This document shows, piece by piece, positions 41,269 to 51,045 of a stretch of 64,000 bases of DNA (its first letter is position 1; every line of letters starts with the position of its first letter). The translations under genes and the position numbers were made by a program. The DNA is from Bifidobacterium tibiigranuli (lineage in GTDB: Bacteria > Actinomycetota > Actinomycetes > Actinomycetales > Bifidobacteriaceae), in assembly GCF_009371885.1 (NCBI RefSeq), contig NZ_QLZA01000008.1:116689-180688 (forward strand), in the 5' to 3' direction. A model generated the notes under the pieces. That model was not told the origin of the DNA. It did no database searches and worked only from the letters and a program-made list of their open reading frames with translations.

Positions 41269-44200
41269 TTACTGCACAGCGCTATCACCCATATGTTCCA
41301 ACCGCTGACTCATGACCGCTGTCACTCCATCAGCACGCATGGTAATGCCATATAAGGCATCTGCGATAGACATGGTGCGCTGCTGATGGGTAATAACAAT
41401 CAGCTGGGCGTGCTCGCGCAAATCTTCGAAGGCATGGAGCAGGCGGATGAGGTTGATGTCGTCGAGCGCGGCTTCGACTTCGTCCATGACGTAGAAGGGG
41501 CTGGGGCGGGCGGTGAAGATAGCGAAGAGCAGCGCCAGCGCGGTCAGCGAGCGCTCGCCACCCGAGAGCAGACTGAGCTGCTTGACGCGTTTGCCGGCCG
41601 GGCTGGCCTCCACGATCACGCCGGTGGTGAGCATATCGTCCGGGTTCTCCAATCGCAAGCGACCGGTACCACCGGGGAAAAGCGTGGCGAAAACCTTGGC
41701 GAAGGCTTGGGCCGTATCGTTGAAGGCTTTGGCGAAGACCTGGGTCATGGTGGCGTCGAGGTCCTTGATGAGCTGCATGAGGTCGTCGCGGCTTTTAGCC
41801 ACGTCGTTGCGCTGATCGTTGAGATATTGGTTGCGTTCCTGCAGCGAATCGTATTCCTCGGTGGCCAGCGGGTTCACCTTGCCGAGCGCCTTGAGGTCGC
41901 GGCGGGCCTTGTCCAACCGCTTGACCTGCTCCTCGCGCACATAGGGCACGGTTTTGTAGCGCGGCGCTTCCTCCGCAATAGCCTTATCCCCGCCTTCCGT
42001 ATCAGCTTCAGCAGCCTCGTCTTCAAGCACAACAGGCTGCCCTTCGTCGTCAAGCACGGGAACCGGCTGCTCGGGCCCATACCCGGATACGAGTTCATCC
42101 ACGCCCATGCCCAGCTCGTCGGAAATCTTCTGCGTGAGCTGCCCGTGATTCGCCGCCAGCCGCTCACGGTCAACATCCAACGCATGCTCGCGCTGCTGCA
42201 ATTGCGCCACCTGCGGTTCGAGCGCATTGCGTTGGGATCGCAGCGATTTAAGCTCGTCGTCATGGCTGGATGCCGCACGCTGCAATTCCTCGCGTTTGGC
42301 GGCGACGGCGTCCAAATCACGATGCACGAGCTGCGCCACAGCGAGCGCATCGGCTGCCACCTGCTCGACCTTTGCTGCCTGCTGACGGCGCGTTTCGTTC
42401 AGTGTCTCCAACCGGGCTCGTCTGGCAACCGCTTCCTTGGCGTTGTCATGCAGCAATCCAGCCTGCCGTTGCAGCGATTCGCCCTTGCGCGTCGCCTCGT
42501 TCCATGCGAGTTTCGTAGTGATCTCATGCTCATGGGAGGCGGTCAGCCGTGTTTCGAGCTCATGCTCACGGTCAGCAAGCTCATCGAAATCATCCTGCCC
42601 ATCCGTCGACTCCTGCGCCTGCGCCAACGCACGGCCTAAATCAGCAAGCTTGAGTTCATGCGCCTCGCCGTCTTCTGCGGCAGCGGAGCACTTGGTTTCA
42701 ATGCCGTTCAACTGCCGCGTCAACGCCTCCACCCGCTGCTGCGCGGAGTGCAGTGATTGCTGCGCCTGCTGCGCTTTCATTCTGGCCTCGGTGCGCTGCT
42801 GTGCCGCAGCATCAACGGCAAGACGCGCCTGATCCCGGGCCTGACGCGCCCGCTCGACCTCGTTCTGCAACTGCGCGAGCTGTTTTTGCAAGGCCTTCAC
42901 TTGGCCTAATGCCTTGTCGCGACGCGCCGCCAGCGACAGATCGCTTTGCGACAGCGACGACCCGCCAATCGCACCGACACGGTTGATGACCTCGCCTTCG
43001 CGCGTCACCGCCTGCCGCCACAAACCGCTGCGCACCGCCCGCGCCGCATCCTCGCGGCTTTCTACAACGCATACGTCGGCCAGCAACGCACGCACCGCAG
43101 CGACCACGGCACGAATCTGCTGCTCACCGTCATCTCGCGATGGATTGACCGACACCAGTGCGGCAGCTGAGTGTGTGGCACCGCGTGTTGGCGTGCCTTG
43201 CGGATGTTCGTTCTCCGCGTCAATATCCACAGCATCAGCGTTTTCAAGCGCCGCACGGTCCGCATCAGCCCCAGCGCCATCGCTCTTGACCATTGGCGCA
43301 TTGTCCATTGGCCGCAGCAGCACCGCCTTGCCGAGCTGGCTATTCTTGGCGCGTTCCAAGGCTTGCAGCACCGCATCGGCATCGGGAACGACGATGGCGC
43401 TGGCGAATTCGTCCAAGGCATGCGCGACGGCCTCCTCCCAGCCATCAGCAACATGGATGAAATCAGTGAGCCGGCCCAAGGCGGCGATATCGCCATCGCG
43501 TTCCAGCGCCCCTGAGGCGTTGCGGCTGTCCAAAGTGTCATTCAGCGCATCGGCCTTGGCCTGCTGCGATATGATCTCACCATTGACCTTGCGCAGCTTG
43601 TCTTCCTGCGATGCCAACGATTCCTGGCATTGGCGCAGTTGCTCGCGGGCCGCGTCCAGTGCCTTGCCATCGTCATCGCCGATCTCGGCGGTTGACTTGC
43701 TCAGCTCGTCATATTGCGCCTGCGCGGCGTCGCGCTGCGCGGCGATATCCGTGCGTTGCGCCGTGAAATCGGCGGCGCGGGTATGCGCCAACTGCACAGC
43801 CGACTCCTCACGCGCCACCATTTCGCGCAAGTTCGCCACGCGCGTCTCGCGCTGCCGGGCGTTGACACGCAGCTCGGCCAACGTCTGACGCAGCGAGGCA
43901 AGCTGCTTCTCGTCGCCAGCACGCTCCTCGACCGCCTTGTCATAGGCAAGCCGCGCTTCCTCGACGGCATGCTGCGAAGCCTGCGCCTGCCCGTCAAGCT
44001 CAGCTGCGCGACGTTCCAGCAACTCCGAATCCTCGCCGAAATTCGTCACGATCTGCGTCGTCAACGACCGCGCACGCTCCTGCGCGAGCTGCGCCAGCGA
44101 CCGCAGCCGCTCTTCGATGCCCGCAAGCTCATGCCACGTCTGATTGGCCTTGACGATGGCCGGGCTTGCCGCAGAACCCAGCGCCTCTACCTGCTCGATG

Positions 44201-45003
44201 CGTAGCCGAATCTGTGCGAGCTCGCGCTGCTGCTGCGTCAGCTCGCCGCGAATGCCAGTCAGTTCCGTGCGCAGCGATTCGCGTCGTTGCAACGATTCGA
44301 TCGTGTCCTCAGCATAGATGCGCGATTGCGCGTCGCGCAGCGAGACCTGAATGCTTTCGGCGCGACGCGAGATACGCGCCTGCCGTCCCAGGGGCCCGAG
44401 CTGCCGGTGAATCTCATGCAGCAGATCGTCAAGCCGCGACAAATTGGCCTCGGTATTCGCCAATTTGCGCAGCGAACGCTCCTTGCGCTTGCGATGCTTG
44501 AGAATGCCCGCAGCCTCCTCGATGAAGGCCCGGTGCCCGCTCGGATCCGCGCGCAGAATGGCGTCAAGCCGCCCCTGCCCCACGATCACATGCATCTGCT
44601 GGCCGAGGCCAGTGTCAGACAGCAGCTCTTGAATGTCGAGCAGGCGGCAGACCGTGCCGTTAATCGCATATTCCGAGCCACCGTTGCGGAAAATCGTACG
44701 GCTGATCGTCACCTCGGCATAGTCGATGTCGAGCGCGTGATCCGCGTTGTCGATCGTGAGCGTCACTTGTGCACGCCCGAGCGGCGGACGGCTCGACGTA
44801 CCGGCGAAAATCACGTCCTCCATCGACGTGCCACGCAGATTCTTCGCACCCTGCTCCCCCATGACCCAGGTCAGCGCGTCGACGATATTCGACTTGCCGG
44901 AGCCATTCGGGCCCACAACCGCCGTAATCCCCGGCTCGAAGCGCAGGGTGGTGGCGGAGGCGAAGGATTTGAACCCCCGCAGGGTCAGTTCTTTGAGGTA
45001 CAT
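41269..45003 (-). CDS. smc: Chromosome segregation protein SMC
   Basis: The product is 1244 residues with the SMC plan: an N-terminal ATPase half with Walker A VVGPNGSGKSNIVDALTW (residues 30-47) and MGEQGAKNLRG, a coiled coil, a hinge near residues 510-690, a second coiled coil, and the C-terminal half with the signature LSLLSGGERSLTALALLF and Walker B PFYVMDEVEAALDD. It compacts and segregates the chromosome with ScpA/ScpB. The hinge has an acidic low-complexity insertion (around DAVDIDAENEHPQGTPTRG), and the second half another one (EDEAAEADTEGG). The start follows the folC stop by 15 bases, so both are probably co-transcribed. Confidence 0.95.
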   Translation of the reverse strand: MYLKELTLRGFKSFASATTLRFEPGITAVVGPNGSGKSNIVDALTWVMGEQGAKNLRGTSMEDVIFAGTSSRPPLGRAQVTLTIDNADHALDIDYAEVTISRTIFRNGGSEYAINGTVCRLLDIQELLSDTGLGQQMHVIVGQGRLDAILRADPSGHRAFIEEAAGILKHRKRKERSLRKLANTEANLSRLDDLLHEIHRQLGPLGRQARISRRAESIQVSLRDAQSRIYAEDTIESLQRRESLRTELTGIRGELTQQQRELAQIRLRIEQVEALGSAASPAIVKANQTWHELAGIEERLRSLAQLAQERARSLTTQIVTNFGEDSELLERRAAELDGQAQASQHAVEEARLAYDKAVEERAGDEKQLASLRQTLAELRVNARQRETRVANLREMVAREESAVQLAHTRAADFTAQRTDIAAQRDAAQAQYDELSKSTAEIGDDDGKALDAAREQLRQCQESLASQEDKLRKVNGEIISQQAKADALNDTLDSRNASGALERDGDIAALGRLTDFIHVADGWEEAVAHALDEFASAIVVPDADAVLQALERAKNSQLGKAVLLRPMDNAPMVKSDGAGADADRAALENADAVDIDAENEHPQGTPTRGATHSAAALVSVNPSRDDGEQQIRAVVAAVRALLADVCVVESREDAARAVRSGLWRQAVTREGEVINRVGAIGGSSLSQSDLSLAARRDKALGQVKALQKQLAQLQNEVERARQARDQARLAVDAAAQQRTEARMKAQQAQQSLHSAQQRVEALTRQLNGIETKCSAAAEDGEAHELKLADLGRALAQAQESTDGQDDFDELADREHELETRLTASHEHEITTKLAWNEATRKGESLQRQAGLLHDNAKEAVARRARLETLNETRRQQAAKVEQVAADALAVAQLVHRDLDAVAAKREELQRAASSHDDELKSLRSQRNALEPQVAQLQQREHALDVDRERLAANHGQLTQKISDELGMGVDELVSGYGPEQPVPVLDDEGQPVVLEDEAAEADTEGGDKAIAEEAPRYKTVPYVREEQVKRLDKARRDLKALGKVNPLATEEYDSLQERNQYLNDQRNDVAKSRDDLMQLIKDLDATMTQVFAKAFNDTAQAFAKVFATLFPGGTGRLRLENPDDMLTTGVIVEASPAGKRVKQLSLLSGGERSLTALALLFAIFTARPSPFYVMDEVEAALDDINLIRLLHAFEDLREHAQLIVITHQQRTMSIADALYGITMRADGVTAVMSQRLEHMGDSAVQ

Positions 45004-45018
45004 GTCGCAGCCCGATGC

Positions 45019-46608
45019 TCAGTTTTCAGTCGGTGACGGTGACGATGACGACGGCGTTGGGGACGATGATGCCGTTGGGGACGACACCGACGACTCCGGA
45101 TCGGTTTCATCATCCGTTACGGAATCCCCGTCCGGTGTAGCTGAGCCATCCTCCGCAGCATCCCGCGGCTCCGGCTCCACCGCCGGCTGATGTACCCGCT
45201 CGGCCTTCGTGCGCTGCAAATCAGGATCGACCTGCTCCTTGAGCAGCGTGCGGGCGTCGCCTGCGGTGACGAAGCTGCCGGCGACGAGCACGCCGTGACC
45301 GTATCCCACGCCCAGCTCATCCTCGGCATCCACCATATCGACAGCGGTCTGAATGGCGTCGGGCAGCTCATCGACGCGCGTGACGCGGTCGCGCCCGAAT
45401 ACGTCCACCGCGATCTTCTCAAGCTCCTCGGCGGGCATCACGCGCTCGCGCCAGGAGTTCTCGGTGACAACCACATGGCTGAGCAGCGGCTCAAGCACGC
45501 CGAGGTATTCCTCCACCTGCTTGTCCTCCATCATGGCAATGACGCCGACGAGCTGCTTGAAGTCGTAGTTCTCTTCGATGGCGCGACGCAGCGCTTCGGC
45601 CGCATTCAGATTGTGCCCGCCATCGAGGATGATGGTCGGCGAGGTGCGAATCTGCTCGATGCGCCCCGGAATCTTCACGCCGCTCAGGCCTTCGGCCACC
45701 AGGTCGCCGTCGAGCACGCCATTGACAGGAATGACCGTTTCGGCCGCAGCCAGCGCAGCGAGCGCGTTATGAGCCTGATGCTCGCCGAATTTGGCGACCG
45801 GCACATCCTCATAGGTACCGTTGGGCGTGCGCATGGTCACCACCTGGCCTCCCACGGCCAGCGTGCGGGCGACGACTTCCATCTCGATGCCGTCACGCAC
45901 CAGCGTCGCGTGGTTCTTCGCCGCAGCGGCTTCGAGAATCGGCATGACCTTGTCCGCATGCGGCTGCGCGCCGATGATGGCGGTGCATCCGGGCTTGATG
46001 ATGCCTGATTTCTCAGTCGCGATCTGCTCCACAGTGTCGCCGAGCCACTGCATATGATCCATATCGACCGGCCCGATAATCGCCGCGTCGCCGTCGAGCA
46101 CATTTGTCGCGTCCCAACTGCCGCCCATGCCCACTTCGACCACGGCGACATCGACCGGCGCATCAGCGAACTTCCAGATGGCCATAGCGGTGAGCACTTC
46201 GAAGAAGCTCATCTTCGGCTTGCTCTGCTTCGCCATCGCAGCGTCGACAAGCTCCACGAAATCCCTGATCTGCTCCCAGGCGTCGATGAAATCGTCGTCG
46301 CTCAGCTGCTGGCCGTCGATCGCGATGCGCTCGTTGATGCGCTCAAGGTGCGGCGAGGTGTACAGCCCGGTGCGCATGCCGTACGCCCGGCAGGTGGCTT
46401 CGGCCATGCGGGCCGTCGAGCCTTTGCCATTCGTGCCGGTGATGTGGATGATGCGGAAGGAATCCTCCGGGTGACCCAGCAGGTCGAGCATCATCGCCAT
46501 GCGGTCGAGATCGAGATTCGTGGTGTTATGCTCCGTGGGGCGGCTCATGATATCGCGTTCGACCTCGCGGATCGTAGTCTTGCCTTGGTTCGGATGCTCA
46601 TATGACAT
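45019..46608 (-). CDS. folC: Folylpolyglutamate / dihydrofolate synthase
   Basis: The product is 529 residues, longer than usual because of a disordered, Ser/Pro-rich C terminus of about 55 residues (SSVSSPTASSSPTPSSSS). The Mur-ligase-like core has FRIIHITGTNGKGSTARM near residue 55, TSPHLERINERI, VAVVEVGMGGSWDATNVLD near 160, GPVDMDHMQWLGDT with ATEKSGIIK, and IILDGGHNLNAAEAL near 345. It adds glutamates to folates. Its start is uncertain; an internal ATG (residue 21) is also possible. Simple GAC/GAT-rich repeats in the DNA around 45040-45100 encode the tail. Confidence 0.92.
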   Translation of the reverse strand: MSYEHPNQGKTTIREVERDIMSRPTEHNTTNLDLDRMAMMLDLLGHPEDSFRIIHITGTNGKGSTARMAEATCRAYGMRTGLYTSPHLERINERIAIDGQQLSDDDFIDAWEQIRDFVELVDAAMAKQSKPKMSFFEVLTAMAIWKFADAPVDVAVVEVGMGGSWDATNVLDGDAAIIGPVDMDHMQWLGDTVEQIATEKSGIIKPGCTAIIGAQPHADKVMPILEAAAAKNHATLVRDGIEMEVVARTLAVGGQVVTMRTPNGTYEDVPVAKFGEHQAHNALAALAAAETVIPVNGVLDGDLVAEGLSGVKIPGRIEQIRTSPTIILDGGHNLNAAEALRRAIEENYDFKQLVGVIAMMEDKQVEEYLGVLEPLLSHVVVTENSWRERVMPAEELEKIAVDVFGRDRVTRVDELPDAIQTAVDMVDAEDELGVGYGHGVLVAGSFVTAGDARTLLKEQVDPDLQRTKAERVHQPAVEPEPRDAAEDGSATPDGDSVTDDETDPESSVSSPTASSSPTPSSSSPSPTEN

Positions 46609-46937
46609 GCTGTGCGTTACCCCTCATCTCTCTACTTGCCTCACACGCTTCACAATCTTTCCTATTCTAGGCGAGCGGGTGAACCAGCGTTCGTTTCATC
46701 CGACGGCGAGCAAGACGTAAGAACGTTGCGCTTTGTACGCCATAGCGACCTTACCGTACGAAATGCTACGCAAATTCGATGCACAATGTGACGAAACGTA
46801 CGTCAGCATCTTGTTAGCGGTCGAAAGACGACGCGCGGACAATTCAGCTGGCGCAAACGGGCATCACACGCTGTTAAGCTGCTCGAACTACGATGGACTG
46901 CATATGCAATCACGCATGCGAATGAATGGAGATATGA
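46609..46937. other. Divergent intergenic region between folC and aminopeptidase P
   Basis: This stretch must hold promoters for both divergent units. I see several short CGTACG/AACGTACG-like palindromes (46760-46805) but no clear operator, and no gene. The longer open frame over 46733-47230 is a shadow of the aminopeptidase gene. Confidence 0.45.
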
Positions 46938-48536
46938 ATGGGCGACGTCGTGACCGACAAGGACAAGGAATACGAGGCACAGGAGGCTTCGCAGGCACCG
47001 GGTGCCGATCAGCCGATGCACGATCGGACAAACAACCGCACGCTGCGCCCCCGCAGCGACGCCTTCCGCGATTTCATGACGACCGGCTGGGACAATCAGG
47101 AGCCCGACATCAAGCCGCTGGAATCCAGCACGTATATTCCCGCCCGGCTCGAAGCACTCGGCAGGCAGTTCCCCGGCGAGCGGCTGGTCATCCCGGCCGG
47201 CCAGCCCAAGGTGCGCAACAACGACGATGACTACGCCTTCCGCCCCGATTCCGTCTTCTCGTACTACACGGGCCTCGGCCAGGATTACGAGGCCGGAGCC
47301 GTGCTGGTGCTCAATCCCATCGACCCCGCCGATCCGGAGGCCAAGTCCGGCGCGACGCATCATGCGGAGCTCTTCGTGCCGCCCCGCGCCGACAACAGCA
47401 CCGAGGACTACTACGCGAACGCGCATTACGGCGAGTACTGGGTCGGCCCGCGCGCCGGGCTCAAGGAGCTGCATGCGATGACCGGCTTGGAGACGCATGA
47501 CATCGCGCAACTAGCTGACGCAATCGGCAAGGATGTCGGCGCCGAGGCCGGAGCCGTGCGGGTGCGCGCGATTCGCCAGGCCGACCCGGAGGTCACCGGC
47601 ATGGTCGAAGCGGCGCGGCAGGCCAACGGATTCGCCGACCCTGGCGATAACGCCGCCGAGGATGACAAGCTGCTCGAATACGCCTCCGAGGCGCGACTGG
47701 TTAAGGATTCCTTCGAAATCAACGAGATGCGCAAGGCCATCGCCGCCACCAAGAAGGGCTTCGACCGGATTCTGTCCCGTCTGCCCGAGGCTGTCGGCAA
47801 GCCGCGTTCGGAGCGCATGCTCGAAGGCGCGTTCAACTCCGTGGCCCGCGAGGAGGGCAACACGGTCGGCTACGACACCATCATCGCCTCGGGCAAGGAT
47901 GCGCCGATTCTGCACTGGATGCGCAACACGGGCATGGTGGGCGACGGCGAGCTGCTGCTCATCGACGCCGGCGTGGAGGTGGAAAGCCTGTACACGGCCG
48001 ATATCAGCCGCACCTTCCCGGTGAACGGCACGTTCACGCCGTTGCAGCGCAAGCTCTACCAGACGGTGCTGGACTCCCAGCAGGCCGGCTTCGAAGCCGC
48101 GCAGCCCGGTGCCACCTATTCGGACATCCACCATGCTTGCATGCGGGTGATTGCCGAACGCTTGCATGACTGGGGCATTCTGCCGGTCGACGTGGAGGAG
48201 TCGCTCTCCCCCGAAGGCCAGCAGCATCGCCGCTGGATCGCCTGCGGTGTGGCCCACCATCTCGGCCTTGATGTGCACGACTGCGCGCAGGCCCGCTACG
48301 AGTCGTATCAGGGCGCGAAAATCACGCCGGGCATGATTTTCACCATCGAGCCGGGCCTCTATTTCGCGCAGAACGATCTGCTGCTGCCGCCCGAGCTGCG
48401 CGGCATCGGCATCCGCATCGAAGATGACGTCCTCATGACCGAGCACGGCCCCGAATGGCTTTCCGCCGGCATTCCCAAGCAGATCGAGGATGTCGAGCAG
48501 TGGATACATCAGCAGTCCTCTGCACGCACACGCTAA
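46938..48536 (+). CDS. pepP: Aminopeptidase P family (Xaa-Pro aminopeptidase, M24B)
   Basis: The product is 532 residues, a cytoplasmic metallopeptidase that removes the N-terminal residue before proline. The N-terminal creatinase-like domain has FRPDSVFSYYTGLGQDYEAGAVLVL. The pita-bread domain carries the dinuclear metal ligands: LLIDAGVEVESLYTADISRTF (two Asp) near residue 345, VAHHLGLDVHD (His) near 440, FTIEPGLYF (Glu) near 470 and IGIRIEDDVLMTE (Glu) near 493. GGAGATGA precedes the ATG. The NUDIX gene follows after 18 bases, so the two likely share a transcript. Confidence 0.92.
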   Translation: MGDVVTDKDKEYEAQEASQAPGADQPMHDRTNNRTLRPRSDAFRDFMTTGWDNQEPDIKPLESSTYIPARLEALGRQFPGERLVIPAGQPKVRNNDDDYAFRPDSVFSYYTGLGQDYEAGAVLVLNPIDPADPEAKSGATHHAELFVPPRADNSTEDYYANAHYGEYWVGPRAGLKELHAMTGLETHDIAQLADAIGKDVGAEAGAVRVRAIRQADPEVTGMVEAARQANGFADPGDNAAEDDKLLEYASEARLVKDSFEINEMRKAIAATKKGFDRILSRLPEAVGKPRSERMLEGAFNSVAREEGNTVGYDTIIASGKDAPILHWMRNTGMVGDGELLLIDAGVEVESLYTADISRTFPVNGTFTPLQRKLYQTVLDSQQAGFEAAQPGATYSDIHHACMRVIAERLHDWGILPVDVEESLSPEGQQHRRWIACGVAHHLGLDVHDCAQARYESYQGAKITPGMIFTIEPGLYFAQNDLLLPPELRGIGIRIEDDVLMTEHGPEWLSAGIPKQIEDVEQWIHQQSSARTR

Positions 48537-48554
48537 CGACCGCAAGGAATCCCC

Positions 48555-49076
48555 ATGCCAACACCGCAATTCGTACTCGATCTGCGCAAGAAGATCGGTC
48601 ATCAGCTCCTCTGGATGATCGGCGTGACCGCCTATGTCGAGGACGCTGATGGCCGGGTACTGCTCGGCCGACGCGCCGACACCGGCGAGTGGGCGCTGGT
48701 GTACGGCATCAACGAGCCGGGCGAGGAGCCTGCCGATACGGTGGCGCGCGAAATCAAGGAGGAGACCGGGGTCGATGCGATCGTCACCGACCTGGTGTCG
48801 GTGAAATCCTCATCGCAGGTGGTGACCTACGCCAACGGCGACCGGACGATGTACATGGATCATCTGTTCCTATGCAAGCCCGACCCGCAAGGAAACTCGG
48901 CCGCCTTCGTCGGCGACGAGGAAAGTCTTCAGGTGGGCTGGTTCGCGCCCGGCGAGCTGCCCCAGCCACTCGCCGCCAGCACCGTGGGGCGCATGGCGTA
49001 TGTCGAGGAGTATCGCCGCCGGCTCGCGCAGGGCAACCCCCGCGCTTTGTTCACGTTCAACGGACAGGCCGTCTGA
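48555..49076 (+). CDS. NUDIX hydrolase
   Basis: The product is 173 residues with a perfect NUDIX box: GINEPGEEPADTVAREIKEE followed by TGV, near residues 53-75, matching G-x5-E-x7-REUxEExGU. The flanking parts are IGVTAYVEDADGRVLLGRRADTGEWALVYG and MYMDHLFLCKPD. It should cleave a nucleoside diphosphate linked to another group; the substrate cannot be told, though ADP-ribose or a nucleotide sugar is plausible. CAAGGAATCCCC precedes the ATG. It lies directly behind the aminopeptidase gene and is followed by two tandem hairpins. Confidence 0.9.
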   Translation: MPTPQFVLDLRKKIGHQLLWMIGVTAYVEDADGRVLLGRRADTGEWALVYGINEPGEEPADTVAREIKEETGVDAIVTDLVSVKSSSQVVTYANGDRTMYMDHLFLCKPDPQGNSAAFVGDEESLQVGWFAPGELPQPLAASTVGRMAYVEEYRRRLAQGNPRALFTFNGQAV

Positions 49077-49108
49077 TCGGCCGTCTTTGCGCGTTGCCTC
49101 GCATTGGC

Positions 49109-49159
49109 AGCGTACGTTTTCCGGCACGTTTGCTGACTCCGTATTGGAAAACGTACGCT
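49109..49159. repeat. 14-bp perfect inverted repeat (hairpin 1)
   Basis: AGCGTACGTTTTCC (49109-49122) pairs perfectly with 49146-49159 around a 23-nt loop. It shares the GTACGTTTTCC core with the next hairpin. Confidence 0.85.
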
Positions 49160-49167
49160 TAGTCGAT

Positions 49168-49224
49168 GTCAGTGTACGTTTTCCGATACGCACATCGTTC
49201 CCATGACAGAAAACGTACGCTGAC
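49168..49224. repeat. 16-bp inverted repeat (hairpin 2)
   Basis: GTCAGTGTACGTTTTC (49168-49183) pairs with 49209-49224 with one G-T pair. With hairpin 1 it separates the NUDIX gene from the convergent peptide-transporter operon. Confidence 0.85.
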
Positions 49225-49308
49225 GTACCGGGCTGCGGCGGATAATCAGCGCACAGACACCCAGTGCCCATGCCCAATGCCCGCCGCACCCGCGCAACCC
49301 GATTGCCC

Positions 49309-51045
49309 TTACACCGCCTCGGCGGCCAGCGCGTGCAAATGCTCGCGATGCGCCCGCTGCTCGCGCGGATCAGGCACCGGCAGCGAAGCGAGGAGCTTGC
49401 GCGTGTAAGGATTCTCCGGGCGTTCGATGACCTGGTCGGCGTCGCCATGCTCGACGATGCGGCCCTGATGCATCACCATGATGCGGTCGGCGAGCATATC
49501 GACAACCGCGAGATCGTGGGTGATGAACAGGCAGGCGAAGCCGATTTCGATCTGCAGCTTCTTGAACAGCTCCAGCACTTTGGCCTGCACCGACACATCG
49601 AGCGCCGAAGTCGGCTCGTCAGCGATAAGCAATGACGGCTTCAGCGCGAGCGCCCGGGCCAGCGAGGCGCGCTGGCGCTGGCCGCCGGAAAGCTCGTGCG
49701 GGAAGCGGTTCATATACGCTCTCGGCAGCTGGACCATTTCGAGCAGGTCGCCCACATAGTCCTTCGCATCGGCCACCGACGAGTACTTGTGATGCACGAG
49801 CAGCGGCTCAGCAACGTTCTCGGCTATGGTCATCAGCGGGTCGAAGGAGCTTCCCGGATCCTGGAATACAAATCCGATATCGGCGCGTTTGGGCTTGAAG
49901 TCGCGTTCCTTGACGCCGTTCATCTCGACGCCGAGCACGTTTAGCGAACCGCCGGAGACCTTTTGCAGGCCGGCGATCGCCCGCCCGGTCGTGGATTTGC
50001 CGGAGCCGGACTCCCCTACCAAGCCAAGCACTTCGGAGCGGTGAATCGTGAAGTCGACGCCGTCGACCGCCACAAAATCAGGCTGCATGAGACGCCCGGG
50101 GTAGGTGATGGTCAGGCCCTTGGCCTCGACTGCGACCGGCTCCTGACGCCAGTCGGACGAGCGCTCGAGCGCCTTGCCTTCGTCGTCGTGCACCGTGAGC
50201 TGCTGCCCGATGCGCGGCACCGCCGCCAGCAAACGCTGCGTGTACTCGGCCTGCGGATGGTAGAAGATCTGCTCCACATCGCCTTGCTCGACCACATGCC
50301 CGCGGTACATGACCACGACCTGATCGGCGATGTCGGCGACCACGCCCATGTTGTGCGTGATGATGAGCACGCTGGCACCGAACTCGTCACGAGCCAGACG
50401 CAGCAGGTCGAGTATCTCGGCCTGCACGGTCACGTCGAGCGCGGTAGTCGGCTCGTCCGCGAGGATAAGCCCGGGATTGAGCACAAGCGCCATCGCAATG
50501 ACGATGCGCTGCTTCTGCCCGCCGGAGAACTGGTGCGGATAGTAGTCCACACGGGTCTCAGCGTCAGGGATGCCGACTTTCTTGAGAATATCGACGGCTT
50601 TGGCGCGCAGCTCCTTTTTATCTTTTAGGCCATGTGCGCGCAGGCCTTCTTCGATCTGCCAGCCAATAGTGAACACAGGATTGAGCACGGATCCCGGCTC
50701 CTGGAACACCATCGCAGCCTCATCGCCCCGCATACGGCGCAGCTGCTCGCCGGACAGCGCCAAGGCATCCAGCTCGCCGGTGCCGTCACGACGCGCGAGA
50801 TAGACCGCGCCCGAAGTGGCGGCTGTCACCGGCAGCAGCTTGATGATCGAGCGCGCCGTGACGGATTTGCCGGAGCCGGATTCGCCGACCACGCCGACGA
50901 CCTTGCCCTTCGGAATCGTGAAGTCGACGCCGTCAATGGCCTTGATGGAGCCGGCGTCAGTCATGAATGACACGCTCAGATCGTCGATGCGAGCCAGCTC
51001 ATCCTTGCCTAGATGCGGCGTCGCCGTAGTTGTGGTTTCACTCAT
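49309..51045 (-). CDS. Oligopeptide ABC transporter, fused OppD-OppF ATPase
   Basis: The product is 578 residues holding two complete ABC ATPases in one chain. The first has Walker A GVVGESGSGKSVTA near residue 47, signature FSGGQKQRIVIAMAL and Walker B LILADEPTTALD; the second has GLVGESGSGKSTTG near residue 330, LSGGQRQRASLARAL and LLIADEPTSALD. Each is of the OppD/DppD or OppF/DppF type. It powers peptide (or nickel) import through the two permeases encoded upstream. AAGGAGG before ATG 51045 decides the start, which overlaps the permease gene by eight bases. It is the last gene of the operon. Confidence 0.93.
   Translation of the reverse strand: MSETTTTATPHLGKDELARIDDLSVSFMTDAGSIKAIDGVDFTIPKGKVVGVVGESGSGKSVTARSIIKLLPVTAATSGAVYLARRDGTGELDALALSGEQLRRMRGDEAAMVFQEPGSVLNPVFTIGWQIEEGLRAHGLKDKKELRAKAVDILKKVGIPDAETRVDYYPHQFSGGQKQRIVIAMALVLNPGLILADEPTTALDVTVQAEILDLLRLARDEFGASVLIITHNMGVVADIADQVVVMYRGHVVEQGDVEQIFYHPQAEYTQRLLAAVPRIGQQLTVHDDEGKALERSSDWRQEPVAVEAKGLTITYPGRLMQPDFVAVDGVDFTIHRSEVLGLVGESGSGKSTTGRAIAGLQKVSGGSLNVLGVEMNGVKERDFKPKRADIGFVFQDPGSSFDPLMTIAENVAEPLLVHHKYSSVADAKDYVGDLLEMVQLPRAYMNRFPHELSGGQRQRASLARALALKPSLLIADEPTSALDVSVQAKVLELFKKLQIEIGFACLFITHDLAVVDMLADRIMVMHQGRIVEHGDADQVIERPENPYTRKLLASLPVPDPREQRAHREHLHALAAEAV

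Noticed and set aside
46733..47230. A 165-codon plus-strand frame before and inside the aminopeptidase gene
   Set aside because: The first part is intergenic and the rest is a shifted frame of the aminopeptidase gene; the product is basic and without motif.
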